64,000 nt of DNA from Thelonectria olida. Taxonomy: Eukaryota > Ascomycota > Sordariomycetes > Hypocreales > Nectriaceae. Of the stretch, positions 35,631 through 48,103 are shown in pieces. The stretch's first letter is position 1. Each line of letters opens with the position of its first letter. The notes under the pieces are model-generated. The model saw nothing but the letters and a program-made list of their open reading frames with translations. It had not been told where the DNA came from and searched no databases. A program made the translations under genes and the position numbers. The stretch covers positions 1 through 64,000 of the forward strand of contig JAGPYM010000024.1 in NCBI GenBank assembly GCA_020736575.1, in the 5' to 3' direction.

Positions 35631-38318
35631 ATGTCTTCGTCACCCTCTTCAACGCAGCAAACTGCCCGAGGCAGTTCTAACATCTTCCGTGATATCTTTA
35701 GGCCACGTCGTTCCATTGAGGAACAGCTCGGTGGAGCCCTGGAGACAGTTCTGCCGGTTGGTACCCAAATCACAGATCTTCCGAATGCAACTTGGAATCG
35801 GCGCCGCTTTGTCCTTGAGAAGCAGCTACATCGAAAAAAGACAAGGTTGTCCTGGATCCAGAATCACGGGATATTTCTCGTTGAGCTTGACTGCGACGGT
35901 AAGGAGCTGAAGGCAGCATTCTGGTCTTGTCGACGTTGTGATGAGGCCGGAAGTCCCGAGTTATTCGGCGCCAAAGCAACATCAGCCTCTATATCTCACC
36001 TTCGGAAGTAAGTCTGCTTCAATGAAGCTATTCGGACGTCCAATTGACTGGCCCAAGGAAGCACAGGATCCTCGAATCTTCAACCTTTGATACTGACGAT
36101 ACCGAATCTTCTGTCCTTGACTTACAGCTCGATGCTGCTTCTAAACGACCTCGCCTTGGACGTTCATCAGTACCTCGATCGACTGTTGAGCGTATTCGAG
36201 ACCTCAACGTCGGGCTTACGGTTGATGCAGATCTTCCCTTTTCGACAGTATCCAATCAATATCTACAGCAGGTCTTCATGACGCTAGATGCCAACCTAGC
36301 AGCACAAGTGCCTTGGAGTAGGTCCACTGTTCGACGGGACCTCGATAAGATCTTCACGTTAAAGAAGGTGCAGATTCGTCAACAACTCCGTGAAGCTATC
36401 ACGAAGATCCATCTTAGCTTTGATCTTTGGACGTCACCGAACAGGTTCGCGATGATGGCGGTCCATGCGCACTTTATCGACAATAAGGGCAAGCAGCAGA
36501 ACGTCCTTATTGCCCTCCGTCGTCAATTGGGCTCTCATGGCGGTGAGAACCTCGCTCATACGCTCGAGAAAGTCGTCAGGGACTGGGATATTCAGGATCG
36601 AGTTGGAACCGTGATATCTGACAACGCTACGAACAACGATACCTGTCTCAAACACTTGTATCCCTGCCTTGACAGTTCGATGACGCCAATTGACGTCCAA
36701 GAGCGCCGGATGCGTTGTTTTGGTCACATCTTGAACCTTGTTGCGCGTGCCTTCTTATATGGGGACGACGCCGACTCTTTCGAGCTTCAATCCCTTGCGT
36801 TTGAGGTGCTACAACGCGAAGAAGATGACTTACAGCATTGGCGACGAAAGGGTCCTGTGGGGAAGCTTCATAACGTCATTCGCTTTATCAGAGCTTCGCC
36901 TCAACGAAGCGAAGCATTCAAGCGGATTGCTCACGAGGTAGAAGAAGAAGAGTTCTATCTTCATGACGAATCAACTGCGGAACTTGAGGTTATCCAGAAC
37001 AACGAGACGCGCTGGAACTCGACGTATCTGATGATTGAACGCGCCTTCAAGAAGCAGGATGATATCGACAACTTCATCCGGCAACTGGAACGAGATCCTG
37101 ATCGCTCGAAGCACGTCCCTACTCAAGACCACTTGTCCATTGACGATTGGCGCCTGCTCGGCGAGATCAAAGAGATCCTTGAGCCTATATATCATCTCAC
37201 AATGCGTTGCCAAGGCTAGGGCAAAGGCAACGGCAACGGGCGCCTTTGGGAGGTTATGACTGGTATCGAGTATGTGCTAGAGCATCTCGAGGACTGGAAG
37301 TTACTCTATAACGATGATATAGAGATAGCGGCGCCAATTTTGCAGCAGCAAGTCTCTGCCCGGCAGCAAGCAGCAGGGGCACAATCCGAGCCAGCAGACG
37401 TCAACCTTACCCGGCAAATAACACCGCCTACTCCAATATCTCGCCCGACTCGAGCTCGCCATCGGCCGGCCAGACTTGACGAATTTGAGGTCGAATATAC
37501 ACCACAAGCCCGCCGCCCCAGAGCTTTACAACAAGAAGAAGACGATGGATTCGATGAAGACGCGCTACCGCAGCATACTCGGGTCGCATTGGCTGAATTC
37601 GAGAGACCTACGGCGAGATCTGTAAGTGATACCCTTGCGTTAAGTGGCGACTACCGCGCCTATGTCCGGACGTCAATCAACAACGCATGGGTCAAGGCAA
37701 ATGAGTATTATGATAAGCTTGGAGAGTCACCGTTGCTTTCTGCTGCTGTTATTCTACATCGCATTGAATTTGACTTGGCTCGGGGCGAATTGGGCAGCAC
37801 CAGAGCAGTTGCAGTGGTTGCAAGGTGCCAAACAAGGGCTCCAATCCTACTTCGATAAATGGTATCCTGCGTCAGCCTCGTCAGCTTCGCCGTCGCCAAT
37901 TCAACCTCAACAGCCCCGGACGCAAAAGGAACCGGATCGATTCCTTCAATTCGTCAAAAGCAGGTCGAAGCAACAGCGGGTTAATATCGGCGGCGAGCTT
38001 GACAGGTACTTCCGGCTCGGCCAACAGGAAGTTGACGATCCCATTCAATGGTGGCGTGACCGGCAGAACCTGTTTCCGCGGTTGAGTCAACTTGCTTTAG
38101 ATATCTTTGCTATTCCAGCGATGGCAGCAGACTGCGAGCGTGCCTTCAGTCAAGCGAAGCTCGTGATGACGTCACAGAGGCTATCAATGAGGCCGACGAC
38201 GCTCGAGGCGGTCCAATGCTTGAAGAACTGGCTTCGACGCTCTTATATAACTTTGGGCTGTTACTTTGGTGTTCAAGGTGGCAAAGAGGACGAAGGACGG
38301 GCGTCAGTACCGATATGA
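35631..38318 (+). pseudogene. hAT transposase (BED finger, RNase H fold, dimerisation domain)
   Basis: ATG 35631. Exon 1 ends in a BED-type finger (AAFWSCRRCDEAG...HLRK). A 50-nt intron 36008-36057 (GTAAGT donor) joins it in frame to the main exon. Seen there: HLSFDLWTSPNRFAMMAVHA, VISDNATNND, RRMRCFGHILNLVARAF, NNETRWNSTYLMIERAF. The C-terminal hATC region is DIFAIPAMAADCERAFSQAK. A TAG at 37217-37219 interrupts the frame and a frameshift near 37760 is needed to reach the hATC part, so the copy is not able to make full transposase. Confidence 0.88.
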
Positions 38319-38364
38319 GCCTCATATAGCCACATAAGGTACCTTCAGGCACAAGCAACGGCCC

Positions 38365-38495
38365 CTGATCTAACGGTATGATATCTAGCTTGTATTTAAG
38401 CAAGCTGTTCTCCATCTGAAGCAGCTTCAGGGAGACAGCAGGCAGCGCTGCTAAAGACCCGGGTTCGAACTCCGAGCGGATCATCTTTTTTCTCC
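38365..38495 (+). other. tRNA-like sequence with Pol III type boxes (uncertain)
   Basis: CTGATCTAACGGTATGA resembles an A box, GGGTTCGAACTCC a B box, and a T6 run follows about 22 bases after the B box. The ends do not pair as an acceptor stem and the middle is too long, so it is not a normal tRNA. It might be a SINE head or tRNA relic near the hAT right end. Confidence 0.25.
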
Positions 38496-38700
38496 TTTTT
38501 GCCCCTTGATAGGGGGGCCCGTGGCGACGTGAGGTAGGAAGGAGATCGCTGCTAGCACTTTTGCTTGCCAAGCCCTGGACCCCTATTCAGCTTGCAATTC
38601 ATTCAAGCCAATTCAATTCAAGCCAATTCCGGGCTTTACTGCTCAAGGCAATCCAAGTTGAAGGGTCGACTTGGATTGAATTGAATTGTGTGCAGCGCTG

Positions 38701-40006
38701 AATTGCACAATGTTGTGGTATTTATCTACAGATCTGACAAGCTGACGTACTTGCTTCGAGAGCTCCAGCGGACCGCCTTCGACGAGTCGCCTGACCCTAA
38801 TGTCAAGATTAAGAAGCCTTTGGACGTCGTTTCGGATAACGATACTCGGTGGCTTTCGCAATTATACATGATCCGACGTGCGCTTCAGCTGCGTGATTAT
38901 ATTGAACTGCTCATTGCGCGATATCGGGTGGAGTTCGAACAACAACACAAGACCAAAAGGAGCACCACGAAGAAGTCCGCCAAGCTGCCATATATTTGCA
39001 AGCCAGAACACCAGTTATCTGACAAGGACTGGGAGGTTCTCGAGATCTTTTCGCAACTCCTAGGCTATTATGAATGCACGATTAAGATGCTTGAAGGCGA
39101 TGGCCAAATTCGCAAGCGGAAGCGTGGATGGATGGGCTCATATGGTAATATTTGGGATGTCGTCCAAGGATTCGAATTCCTTCTTGACAAGCTTGAGGGC
39201 TATAAAGCTATGGCGGCACACTTTCCCGACCCCGAACACTTCAGGATTAACATCAATATGGGTTGGCAGAAACTTGATAAGTATTACCAGCTGTTGAGCG
39301 AAACACCCATTTACTATGCTGGGCTGGCGCTCCATCCAGCGTACCGCTGGAAGTGGTTCGACCGCAAGTGGTTCGGCAACCCTGAATGGATTCGTCAGGC
39401 CAAGAGAATCGTTCACGATGTATGGCACTACGAGTATCGTGAGATCAGCTTACCTCGAACGGCTGTGAATGACGAAAAACCAGCTCCCAAACGGCGGAAG
39501 ACGTACAGCAATCCATTCCAAGAATACCTTGAAGACAACCGCTGCGCAGCACCAGCAACACAAGGTGACTAGAGCCTTGAGCCGTTTGAAGATGAGTATC
39601 AACACTGGATTCGAACCATGAGAGTGGTGATGCCCAGGTTCGTGACCCTCTTGCTTATTGGCACGAGAAAAGGTTCAAGTATCCACGCCTGTCACGGATG
39701 GCCCTTGACTTCCTTACGATTCAGCCCATGTCCGCTGAGTGTGAACGTCTTTTTTCAGCAGCAGGGCGGATGGTAACACCTCTGCGAAGTCGGCTCGAAG
39801 CACAGGTTATTGGGACCTGTCAGGTCTTGCGTTCATGGCTTAGGGCGGGTATTATTCGAGATTTAGATCCTTTCTTTGTCTCAGTAGCAGAAGAGCAGGA
39901 CAACCTCAAGATGGCTCACATGACGGACGACGAGCTTCAAGAGTGGGCAACAGCGTGGCTTGAGAATGTGGCGGAGTGCGACCAAGAAGAAAGTGGTTGG
40001 GAATAG
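38701..40006 (+). pseudogene. hAT transposase, C-terminal two thirds
   Basis: Beginning at LHNVVVFIYRSDKLTYLLRE, it shows VVSDNDTRWLSQLYMIRRAL, HQLSDKDWEVLEIFSQLLGY, GSYGNIWDVVQGFEFLLDKL and PIYYAGLALHPAYRWKWF, then the hATC domain FLTIQPMSAECERLFSAAGR. A TAG at 39570-39572 and a frameshift near 39618 break the frame between the body and the hATC part. The 5' third, including any BED finger, is absent. Confidence 0.85.
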
Positions 40007-40229
40007 CTTTACCATTATGAACGGCGGCACTTAATTAGGTCAGGAGTTGGGAATAGCTTCACCCTTTTAACAACTGCTTAACTGCTGACGTAATGGACTC
40101 ATCCACTACATCCATTCCACGTCCACGATGGTTGCAAATGGATTCACTACACGGACGGGCTCCGTGGATTAAGGTCCATCCACTCCACTTCCTCCGCCAG
40201 TGGATTCAGTGGAGTGGTTTGCAACCCTG
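38701..40229 (+). mobile_element. 3' part of a second hAT element
   Basis: This is a different hAT family. The right end is GGTTTGCAACCCTG (40216-40229), equal to a CAGGGTTGCAAACC inverted-repeat tip on the other strand. TCCA/TGGA-rich subterminal repeats lie before it. The left end is missing: the sequence starts in mid-gene exactly at the right end of the first hAT. Confidence 0.8.
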
Positions 40230-42120
40230 TGGCGGGATACTTAAGATTCCGAAGGAGCCTTGAAGAACGGTTCATTAGGAAGATTGCGTAGGTTGATTCT
40301 CTTGTTTGTGTGTTGGAGGATATGGAGGGTTGCTTTATACCCTGGCTAAAGCAGCAAGGACATGGGTGATGATAGTTTCGCGAAGATTCGAACCTCGAGC
40401 CCGATCATGGGCAGAACCTGGATGATGGTGGATGACGGTGGATGATTCCTACAGCTGCCATTTGTAAGAAGCATGGCGTGCTGATGTCATAAATATAATT
40501 TATTGTGCAACAACATTAGGCCACTACAAGTTAGAATTACGTTGAAAGTCATGATGTATCCGGGACGGCCACTTGTGATGGCTTCGCAGGTCTCACTGCA
40601 TCCCGATCGCGCCGCCAGTTCCCGCAATCGCTAACAACCCCTGATCATCTCATTGGCTGCAGAAACCTAGGTACCTCGCCACCGGCTGGGTGTGCTGGGT
40701 ATTCTATCTTGACCGGAAATAGTAAGGTTTGTCATGCCGGTAACTCAGCGAAGGGTCACATTGGGCGGTGATACGGCTTACACCAGCTGGTGGCGGCACA
40801 TTAACCGTGAAGGGGGCTGACATGCCTTGCTTAGCTGTTACGTTGCCTAACTGTGACTGGTCTTCTTGTTTTATAGTTTACCCGCCGCGTCATCATTTGC
40901 AGAGATGGTTTTTAAGGCTGCAGATCTAGTTGGACTGCCTTTAGACAGGGAGTTCGGACTGCTGGTCACACTTTCATAGTTCAGGCCACAGATTCTGGCT
41001 ATTTGGTTGGTAGCTGAGCTGCGCTACACGCGGGTGTTGCTGGCATGTGATGGCCTGGGCGTGGGAAGTTCCACTAATGCCGGGTCTTTCGGTAATCGAA
41101 GACATATGCAGTCATGAGGCTACTGTCGTATCGCCCCACCAAGATGTGAGACCTCTCGCTCACACCGATTTTCATGCGCTCGAAGGGAGTGCCAGTTATA
41201 AGCCACAAAAGCTTAGACTCGTCATGAACACTCTGCTTTATTGAAGATCTTTAGATAGTTAAATGGGGGTAGAAGAGGATGGATTGCTATTAGTCTTAAA
41301 CCAGGAACGCATCTCGCCTGATATTGCCATGCTCGAGTAGGCCAGTATTGTAAGGCCTAGCTCGTCCCTCATCCTTGCGTTAATACGTCGTTAGCGGATG
41401 TCGTTTAGACAGGGTTGATTGAGGCTCTTGGGCAAGCGGAGACGAAGTGGGCGGCTCGGAGCGTGTCGGGCTAGACAAGGTCCCGGCTTAAGAATACCCC
41501 ATAGTCAAAGTAACTAGCGGAGTCGCTAAAAATAGCAATTGTCCAGCTGAAATATCTATGGCGAGGCGAGGGAAACAAAACAATCCAAAACTGGCTTAAG
41601 CCCATTACGCAAGATTTACGAAGGCGATTTACCACCATCTTCTACGGCCGTTTTTGGCTGCCACCTTTTACAGCAGTACTCATCCGATAACCACTAAACT
41701 ACTGCCATCTGTGGAGTATCGACCGTGGGAATTGGCTGTGGTGGGATTGACGGTCGCTATCGGCTGCCGCTCAGGTCGTGCTTGGTGATGCGGTTTCCCG
41801 GCAAATGGGCTAGATTCGATACCGTTGTGTGCGCCACGGTACACGAGAGTAAATTTAGGTTAGTTTAGGTATTGACCTTATGCATCATTTGATCAATATT
41901 ATCGCTATCTTTATTTTTTTTCCTCGAATAATCAGCTGGCTGCTGGATACCTCTCATCTCACCCTTCGAGTCTCAACCAACCTTCGTCTACGATGGGTTG
42001 TGTGTTTCTTGTCCCTACTTTACCAAGCGTTGCTCGTAATTTACCAACATACACACTTTCCGTCCGTGCACCCCTCCTTGTCTGGTGTAATTTCATCGAA
42101 TTACACACTTTCTAATCATG
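40230..42120. other. Gene-poor intergenic region
   Basis: I see no gene, RNA or clear repeat in these 1.9 kb. Short open frames (for example 41047-41244) have no recognisable similarity. Confidence 0.55.
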
Positions 42121-43275
42121 CAAACATGGCAGCAACCAAAGGCCTAGAGGCAGTGATGGCACTGAGGCGACTCAGGGGGCTGTCCCCGTCGGTTGCCAGA
42201 CATCTGTTTGTGGCAACGGTGGCTCCGGTGACAGACTATGCCTCCAACGTCTGGATGCATGCGTGCCGGGAGACGCTGACACGGGCCATCAAGAGAGTTC
42301 AGAGGTTAGGAGCGCAAGCGATGATCGGCACATTCCACACAGTGGCAACCGCCGTGGCGGAGGCAGAAGCGAACATACCAAGTTATGGATAGACCTCCGT
42401 ACGCTACCAGACAGCAACCCCCTCAGAAAAATTGGATTCCGAACATTCAGAAAATTCGTGTCACCCGTACAACGGATCGCCACTGCGCATCAGGAGATAC
42501 CTGTAGACAGGATGGAGACCATTCACGCGTTTGCACTGAGACCTTGGGAAGAACGTGTACAGCTGATTGCTGAAGACGATGGGGAGAAGGTGACCGAGGC
42601 AGCCAACGCGGCCTGGGCCGTGCGAATAGCTACGAGCAGCTCTGCAAGGAACGGTATAGTAGGCATATGCGGGCGATTCGAATTCCAGAGTCGTTCAGAC
42701 GGGGCGGTGGACTTAGCACGTTCTCACTCACACTCGGTACTAAGGCTGAACAGAATCCATACACTGCAGAGTTGGCAGCAATAGCAAAGGCATTGGAGTC
42801 TCTAACAACGCAGCTCTGCTATCGAGTCATCATAGTCTTCACTAGCAACAAGGCTGCGGCGCTGGCAGTTAGCCAACCCCGGCAGCAATCGGGACAGGAA
42901 GAAATCTGCCATATCTACAACGCCGTGGAAAATCTGAGGGAGAATAGTAATAGGGTCTCAATCGCCTGGATTCCGATGGGCGGGGGCTTTGAGCTGGCAC
43001 GAGTGGCAAGGAAGCAGCCCGTCGAGGTACAACACACGGCTCCCTCCCGAAGAAAACCCCCTTCAGGTCCATGTCAACCACGCTTAACATTGCGAAAGCG
43101 GAGCGGCGGAGCACCGAAAGGTTGCCAGAAGGAGTAGGAAAGTAGTCTAAGAAAATCGATTTTGCGCTGCCGGGGAAACACACGCGCAAACTATATGATC
43201 TACTCTCCTGGAAGGAAGCCAGCGTGCTGGCTCAACTACGAACAGGAATGGCAGGGTTGAATGGCTACCTTCGTT
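42121..43275 (+). pseudogene. Fragment of a Tad/I-like LINE (end of RT, RNase H)
   Basis: Frames give KGLEAVMALRRLRGLSPSVA, FVATVAPVTDYASNVWMHA and GAQAMIGTFHTVATAVAEAE, then RNase H pieces (NPYTAELAAIAKALESL; ISLAWIP-like VSIAWIPMGGG). They resemble the LINE at 47815-52320 (ARQLFTATVAPTMDYASTVW) but are diverged. Three frames are used, so it is dead. It ends in a TACATACC simple repeat. Confidence 0.78.
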
Positions 43276-43298
43276 AGATTGGAGCGGCGGGTGGGGCA

Positions 43299-43383
43299 TA
43301 CATACATACATACATACCTACATACCTACATACCTACATACCTACATACATACATACCTACATACCTAGATACCTACATAACT
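43299..43383. repeat. ACAT/ACCT microsatellite at the LINE 3' end
   Basis: About 20 units of ACATAC and ACCTAC tetranucleotide type. Simple repeats of this kind often form LINE tails. Confidence 0.85.
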
Positions 43384-43947
43384 AAATCAATATTCGATAG
43401 CGAGTTACGCTATGATGACGATAGCTAAACTTTGTAGTCTAGTTCACAGCAAACTTCTTTACCAAATATTTAGATATTGGAAAGATTGATAGTGATATCA
43501 AAAGCAGCAGTAGGATAAGTGTGGCACCACGATGATGGCACCAATTTAATCCATGAGGTGGCTTGCGGGGGCTTCACCTGTCGGTTGCGCCGGGGCCAAG
43601 GCTTCCCGGAGTCCAGCGGATGAATCACGTCACTTGTGGCTGCCCTCCAGCTCAGCAACCGACGAAGGCTACCTGCCGCGCCACGGCGCCGCGAGGTATG
43701 GTGGGAAGTGCATTAAGTACCGATCAAGTCCGGTCGTAAAGTCTTTGGCCAACCAACTCGGGCTCCCAAAAATCTTGTCCACAAGTTGCCCCCATTCCTC
43801 ATTCAAGTCTCAGGCTTGCAACCAAGACGGTAGCTCCACCGAGAGAGCTGCGAATTCCAGCAACTCCCACGACCCAGTCCTTTCTTCCTTCTCCCAACAT
43901 CGTTGGTCCGAAGTCGGTAGACCGACACAGCCCGAAGATATCGAGCA
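43384..43947. promoter_or_regulatory. Upstream region of the NLR gene
   Basis: No other gene is seen. The promoter and 5' UTR of the NLR must lie here or reach into the LINE remnant. No specific element is recognised. Confidence 0.35.
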
Positions 43948-46900
43948 ATGGATCCCCTCAGCATCATTCTGGCCACGATCAGCCTCCTTGAGGCCACATC
44001 GACGGCATACGAAGCAATCAAACATGTCACTGGCCTCCCAAAAGCCTTCGAGAAAGTGAACGAAAGCCTCCCTCTCGCGCAGGATACTCTCCGGTCCGCC
44101 AGAGATACCTTGACCTCGACCGAGAAAGCGACTATTGGGCCCATCGTGGGGAAGTGTGAGGAGAAGGCCAAAGCGCTTCTGGATATTTTTGAAAAAGTTG
44201 AAGCAAAGCACAAGGAGCACAAGGAGCATCAAGCAAGCGAGGACACGAAGAACTGGCCAGTGGTGGACTTTTACCGCAAGACTTTGCGGAATCTCGGTCG
44301 CATGGCCAAAGCACACCGGGTCGAGGCCTTGATGCAAGACATCATGGAGGAGCTGAAAGAACTGGCAATCAATAAGATATTTAAGACGGCAACCGACGCT
44401 CAGGTTACCAGGCTGGAGAAGGCCATTGAGGAGCTGGCCAAGGTGGAGCCCTCTGTACCAGACTCAGATTTGGAGGACCTGGGGATGGTCAACATTAGCC
44501 AATTGGTTGCCTCTGGTGGGAAGGGTAACCAAGGTGTTGCTACTGGATCCGCAAACCAGAATAACGTCTTTGGTAGCGAGTTTAATTCGGGTGGCGGCGC
44601 CATGTCCTTTGGTATGGGATTTCTCAGTAATCAATGAGGACCATGTCTCACTAGGTACGAATATACTGACTTTCCAAAGTGCGCCAAGTTTACCATGAAT
44701 ACCACAATACGGGTGAGTTCCGGCTCTGGTAGCTCCGTCTTAAGTCTGCGCTGACGTGGCCCAATCTAACCCAGGCGGCCATCGCTACTCCAACATACCG
44801 TTCATTCAGAGTTCTTCCTTCGTTGGAAGAACGGAGTTGCTGAGCAAAATCAGCCACAAATTTGATACCGTGCTTCGAGGTGCCCGTGACCCCGTCACCT
44901 TGGTTCTCTGGGGTATGGGAGGTCGTGGGAAGAGTCGGATTGCGCTTCAGTATTGCCATTTGAGGGACAACGATGGATGTCGCGGCATATTCTGGATCAA
45001 CGCTCTCTCCGAGCAGACAACTATACGGTCGTTCCAAGAGATCGCGGAGAAGCTTTCTAACGAGTCGCACAGCACGCAGCCGTCGCCTAAACTCCTCACA
45101 TGGGACAGAGTAGTGGACGAGTTGGCGACGTGGGTGGATTCGTGGCTCCTGGTATTTGACAACCACGATGACCCCTCAAACTTCCCAACGTTGGCCAGCT
45201 TTTTCCCTTCAAGTGAGTCACATCTATTCCCCCCCTCTCTGCCACAGCAGAGTGTCGCTAACGTTGTCTCCGAGCCAGACAGAAAAGGATCAATCCTTGT
45301 CACAACCAGACACGAGTCCTTCGGTCAAGCTTCCAACTGGGAGCGGATCGAAGTTCCCGATATGGCTGAAGACGAAGCTCTTCAGCTCCTCAAGCAGCGT
45401 TCCGGCCAGGACAACCTCTCAGCGGAGGACCTGACTGCGGGCAAGAAGATTGTTAGGATGCTTGGCTACCTTCCCCTGACGATTGACCCGACGGGATGCC
45501 TGATCTCGAGCCTTAAACTCAAGTTCCACCAGTACATTCGAGAATTCAACGACTACAAGAAAGAAGTCATGAAAGTGATGCCTTCGGACTACAAACGGGG
45601 AGACAAGCCACAAAACTGGTACACGACCTACGAGTACTCGCTGGAAATTTTGAACAAGGAACTAAAGGACGTGGCAATCCCGTTCTTGACCCTCTCTGCC
45701 TTCCTTGGCGAGGCTACGATCCAAGAGGGCTTCTTTAGGGAGTATCATCGGGCCAAGGCTCCCAGCGCCCGCCCTAGGTGGCTGTCTTACTTCGGCAACT
45801 CCGATGCTTGGGATATGCACAGATTTCGACTGTTCACTGCTGACCTGGGCAGTCGTAACCTGATACAATTCCGAAAAGAATTGCCACCAATGTTGAACAA
45901 CGACGAGCATGTGGTGCGACCCTCCGTTGATGCACAGCCGGAATTAAGCGGGGACAAGGGATTCCCACAGCCTCACAAACGAGGGCACCCACAACCGAAT
46001 GACGTCCGCTATTCACTTCACCCAGCCATTCGTGAGTGGCTTCGTCTTCGACCGCCACCGTCACCAGATGACGAAGCCACGGAAGCTGTCGACGTTATCG
46101 CCACATTCGTGCGAACCGCCGAGATCAACGCCATGTCGCTCCAAACACGACTTGACGTCTTGACGCACATCGACACCTTCATCAAGGACAAATCAGCTTG
46201 TCTCAACAACGGATTCGGATTGGATGGCCTGGACGATCAAGTCCCTCCCGCATTCTCATTCTCCACTTTCTGCCGAGAGTTCAGTCGTCTCAAGACCGCC
46301 AAGGCCCTGCTGACCGAGCTGCTGGAGGCAAGGAATCGTGCCGGGATCGCAGAAAGCAACCCTAGAAGCGTCGAGATCCTCATCCAGCTAGGGCAGACCT
46401 GCGCAAACAATGCCGAGTACAGCGTGTCCGGAAAGTATTTCGCCTCCGCGCTGAGATTCTCCAACAGCATCAGTACAGAACTGCGATGCCAGGCCTGGCT
46501 CGGCCAGGCGAAACAGCTCGGAGCGGGATGCCACTTCAGCAAAGCCCGCGCAGCCGCAGGCGAGGCGTTCTCTCTAGCCCAATACGTCGACGACAACGGC
46601 CGCCTCGTCGTCCAGGCCAAGATGGCCGTGGCTCACATAGAAGGTACCCTTGGGCATCTCGCTCGTGCCAGGGAGTTGGTGGGCGAAGGGCTGAAGCAAG
46701 CCACAGAGATCTTCGGCCCTGCGGACAACCTGACCTTTGAACTGGAGATATTGAAAGCGTACGACCTGATGGCGCACCACGAGTTCCTATCGGCGCAGAC
46801 GGTCATCGCCCGAACCCTCCCCGACATAGAGAAGCAGAACGGCCCGTACCACCGCCTGGCACTGAACGCCCTCATGACGCAGGGACTGATCTATGGCCGT

Positions 46901-47356
46901 TCGTCCCTGCACGACGAAGCCCGGCGCTGCTTCCAGCAGGCCAAGTCGCGGGCCGGAGTCCTCTTCGGGGACACGCCGGGCGATGCGGACATTGAGATCT
47001 TGATCGGGTACACCTACCTCAAAGAAAATAAATCGACCGAGGCTCGGAAACAGTTTGACAGAGCTTTGAAAATGAGTAGGGCCCAAACGGGTTTTGAGGC
47101 AGTGTTTATTCGCGCGTCCCTCGCCCGATTCGAGCTGAACATAGCCCAAGGCGAAATCCTCGAGGCGATCCCACTGTTGTGGATGGCGCTCAAGTACTTT
47201 CCCTTTGCCTACGTTGTCAGGACGGCCAAGCCTATCGTCCTCGCTATCATGGCTGGAATTCTATTGCTCTTGCATTCTAGCATTAGCGGCCATTTGTTAA
47301 CGACCCTCATCATTTGTGGCCTCGTAGCAGCTATCGGGCCGCTGTTGCTGAGGTAG
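43948..47356 (+). CDS. NB-ARC/TPR NLR (STAND) protein with C-terminal membrane segments
   Basis: Three exons: 43948-44611, 44680-44712 and 44775-47356; introns of 68 and 62 nt, GT..AG, both phase 1. The total is 1,092 residues. N-terminus (MDPLSIILATISLLEATSTA) is like the SesA/NACHT_N helical domain of fungal STAND proteins. A Gly/Asn-rich linker follows (about 190-220). NB-ARC: P-loop GMGGRGKS (about 278-285), Walker B-like SWLLVFDNHDD, GSILVTTR, LGYLPLTI. The second half is a TPR-like helical repeat region (about 740-1020). The last 50 residues hold two hydrophobic segments (VLAIMAGILLLLHSS; LTTLIICGLVAAIGPLLL). Such receptors act in fungal non-self recognition and cell death; the ligand is unknown. 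All frames are intact. It could be miscalled as two genes because exon 1 has a stop just past its donor site. Confidence 0.9.
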
Positions 47357-47814
47357 ATGGAGACAAATAGATACCATACTACACGTACACGGAGTCTATG
47401 AATGAATGATTCCAAGACAGAATTAGCCTACCTATTATCTAGCCACAGAATGGAAAATGCCGCTTTAACTCTGCAGACACGAAACCCTTAAAAACTACAA
47501 TCCCCTCCATTTATCTTCACCTTCCGAACTATCAAAAATCCTATCTCACTCCAACCTCGAAACTTTCGTTCCTCAAGGCTCTATGCGCAAGCCGCGACCG
47601 GCTTGCCTCTCCTGTTTAACAGGGATAGCGTTCCATTTAAAACCGATGCGTACTAGTTCCTGGAATCGACAAGGGTGCTGTTCGTCCAAGACGCGATCTT
47701 ATTGGCTGAGTCCTCCCAAACACAAACGAAATCCGACACCCGAAACCTGTCAGACGGAAGAGGCAGGTCCAGCCCGGATGACTAAGGAGGTCAGGGTCAA
47801 CGGGAGCCCATGAA
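47357..47814. other. Intergenic region after the NLR
   Basis: It contains the second hairpin repeat (47566-47615). A 76-codon frame at 47583 has no recognisable domain. Confidence 0.5.
47566..47615. repeat. Dispersed repeat with hairpin, copy 2
   Basis: Partner of 2261-2311. Inverted repeat GCAAGCC (47587-47593) and GGCTTGC (47600-47606) around the loop GCGACC. Confidence 0.7.
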
Positions 47815-48103
47815 TGAATGAATGAAATTTATTACGCCCGGGAGGACCTAGCCTCATAGGGCCAAAGACGCTACTCTGTTTTCGATTCTATCGATTGGTC
47901 GTGATCACCCATAGCCCCACACTCTTCCTCATCCGCTGGTTGGTTTCGCCTCGCTTGACTCTGATGTGGCAGGCCTGCTTGAAGGCCAATTTCTCCAAGT
48001 GTTCAGCATCCTATCTTCAGCAGCTGAAGCATGGTCTGCCAACTTGAGGCTGTTTGATGTTAGTATCGCCAGATTTGGCCGCTAAGCGTGGTTAGTTAGT
48101 AGG

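Larger units (their letters stand above)
35046..38700 (+). mobile_element. hAT-family DNA transposon with matching ends
   Basis: The left end reads CAGCGCTGCCCACAATTCAA; the right end, on the other strand, reads CAGCGCTGCACACAATTCAA. Both ends carry several subterminal CAATTCAATCCAA-type repeats. CAGCGCTG is 8 bp and palindromic, so it may be either the tip of the inverted repeat or an 8-bp target duplication. A BED-finger/hAT transposase gene lies inside. Confidence 0.8.

Noticed and set aside
40381..40405. TTCGAACCTC motif on the plus strand, resembling a tRNA B box in reverse
   Set aside because: No A box, acceptor stem or anticodon arm could be built around it on either strand.
43948..44637. 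Stand-alone SesA-like protein gene followed by a separate NB-ARC gene at 44756
   Set aside because: Two introns with good splice sites join the parts in frame (total length divisible by three), and QVYHEYHNTGG is restored before the NB-ARC.
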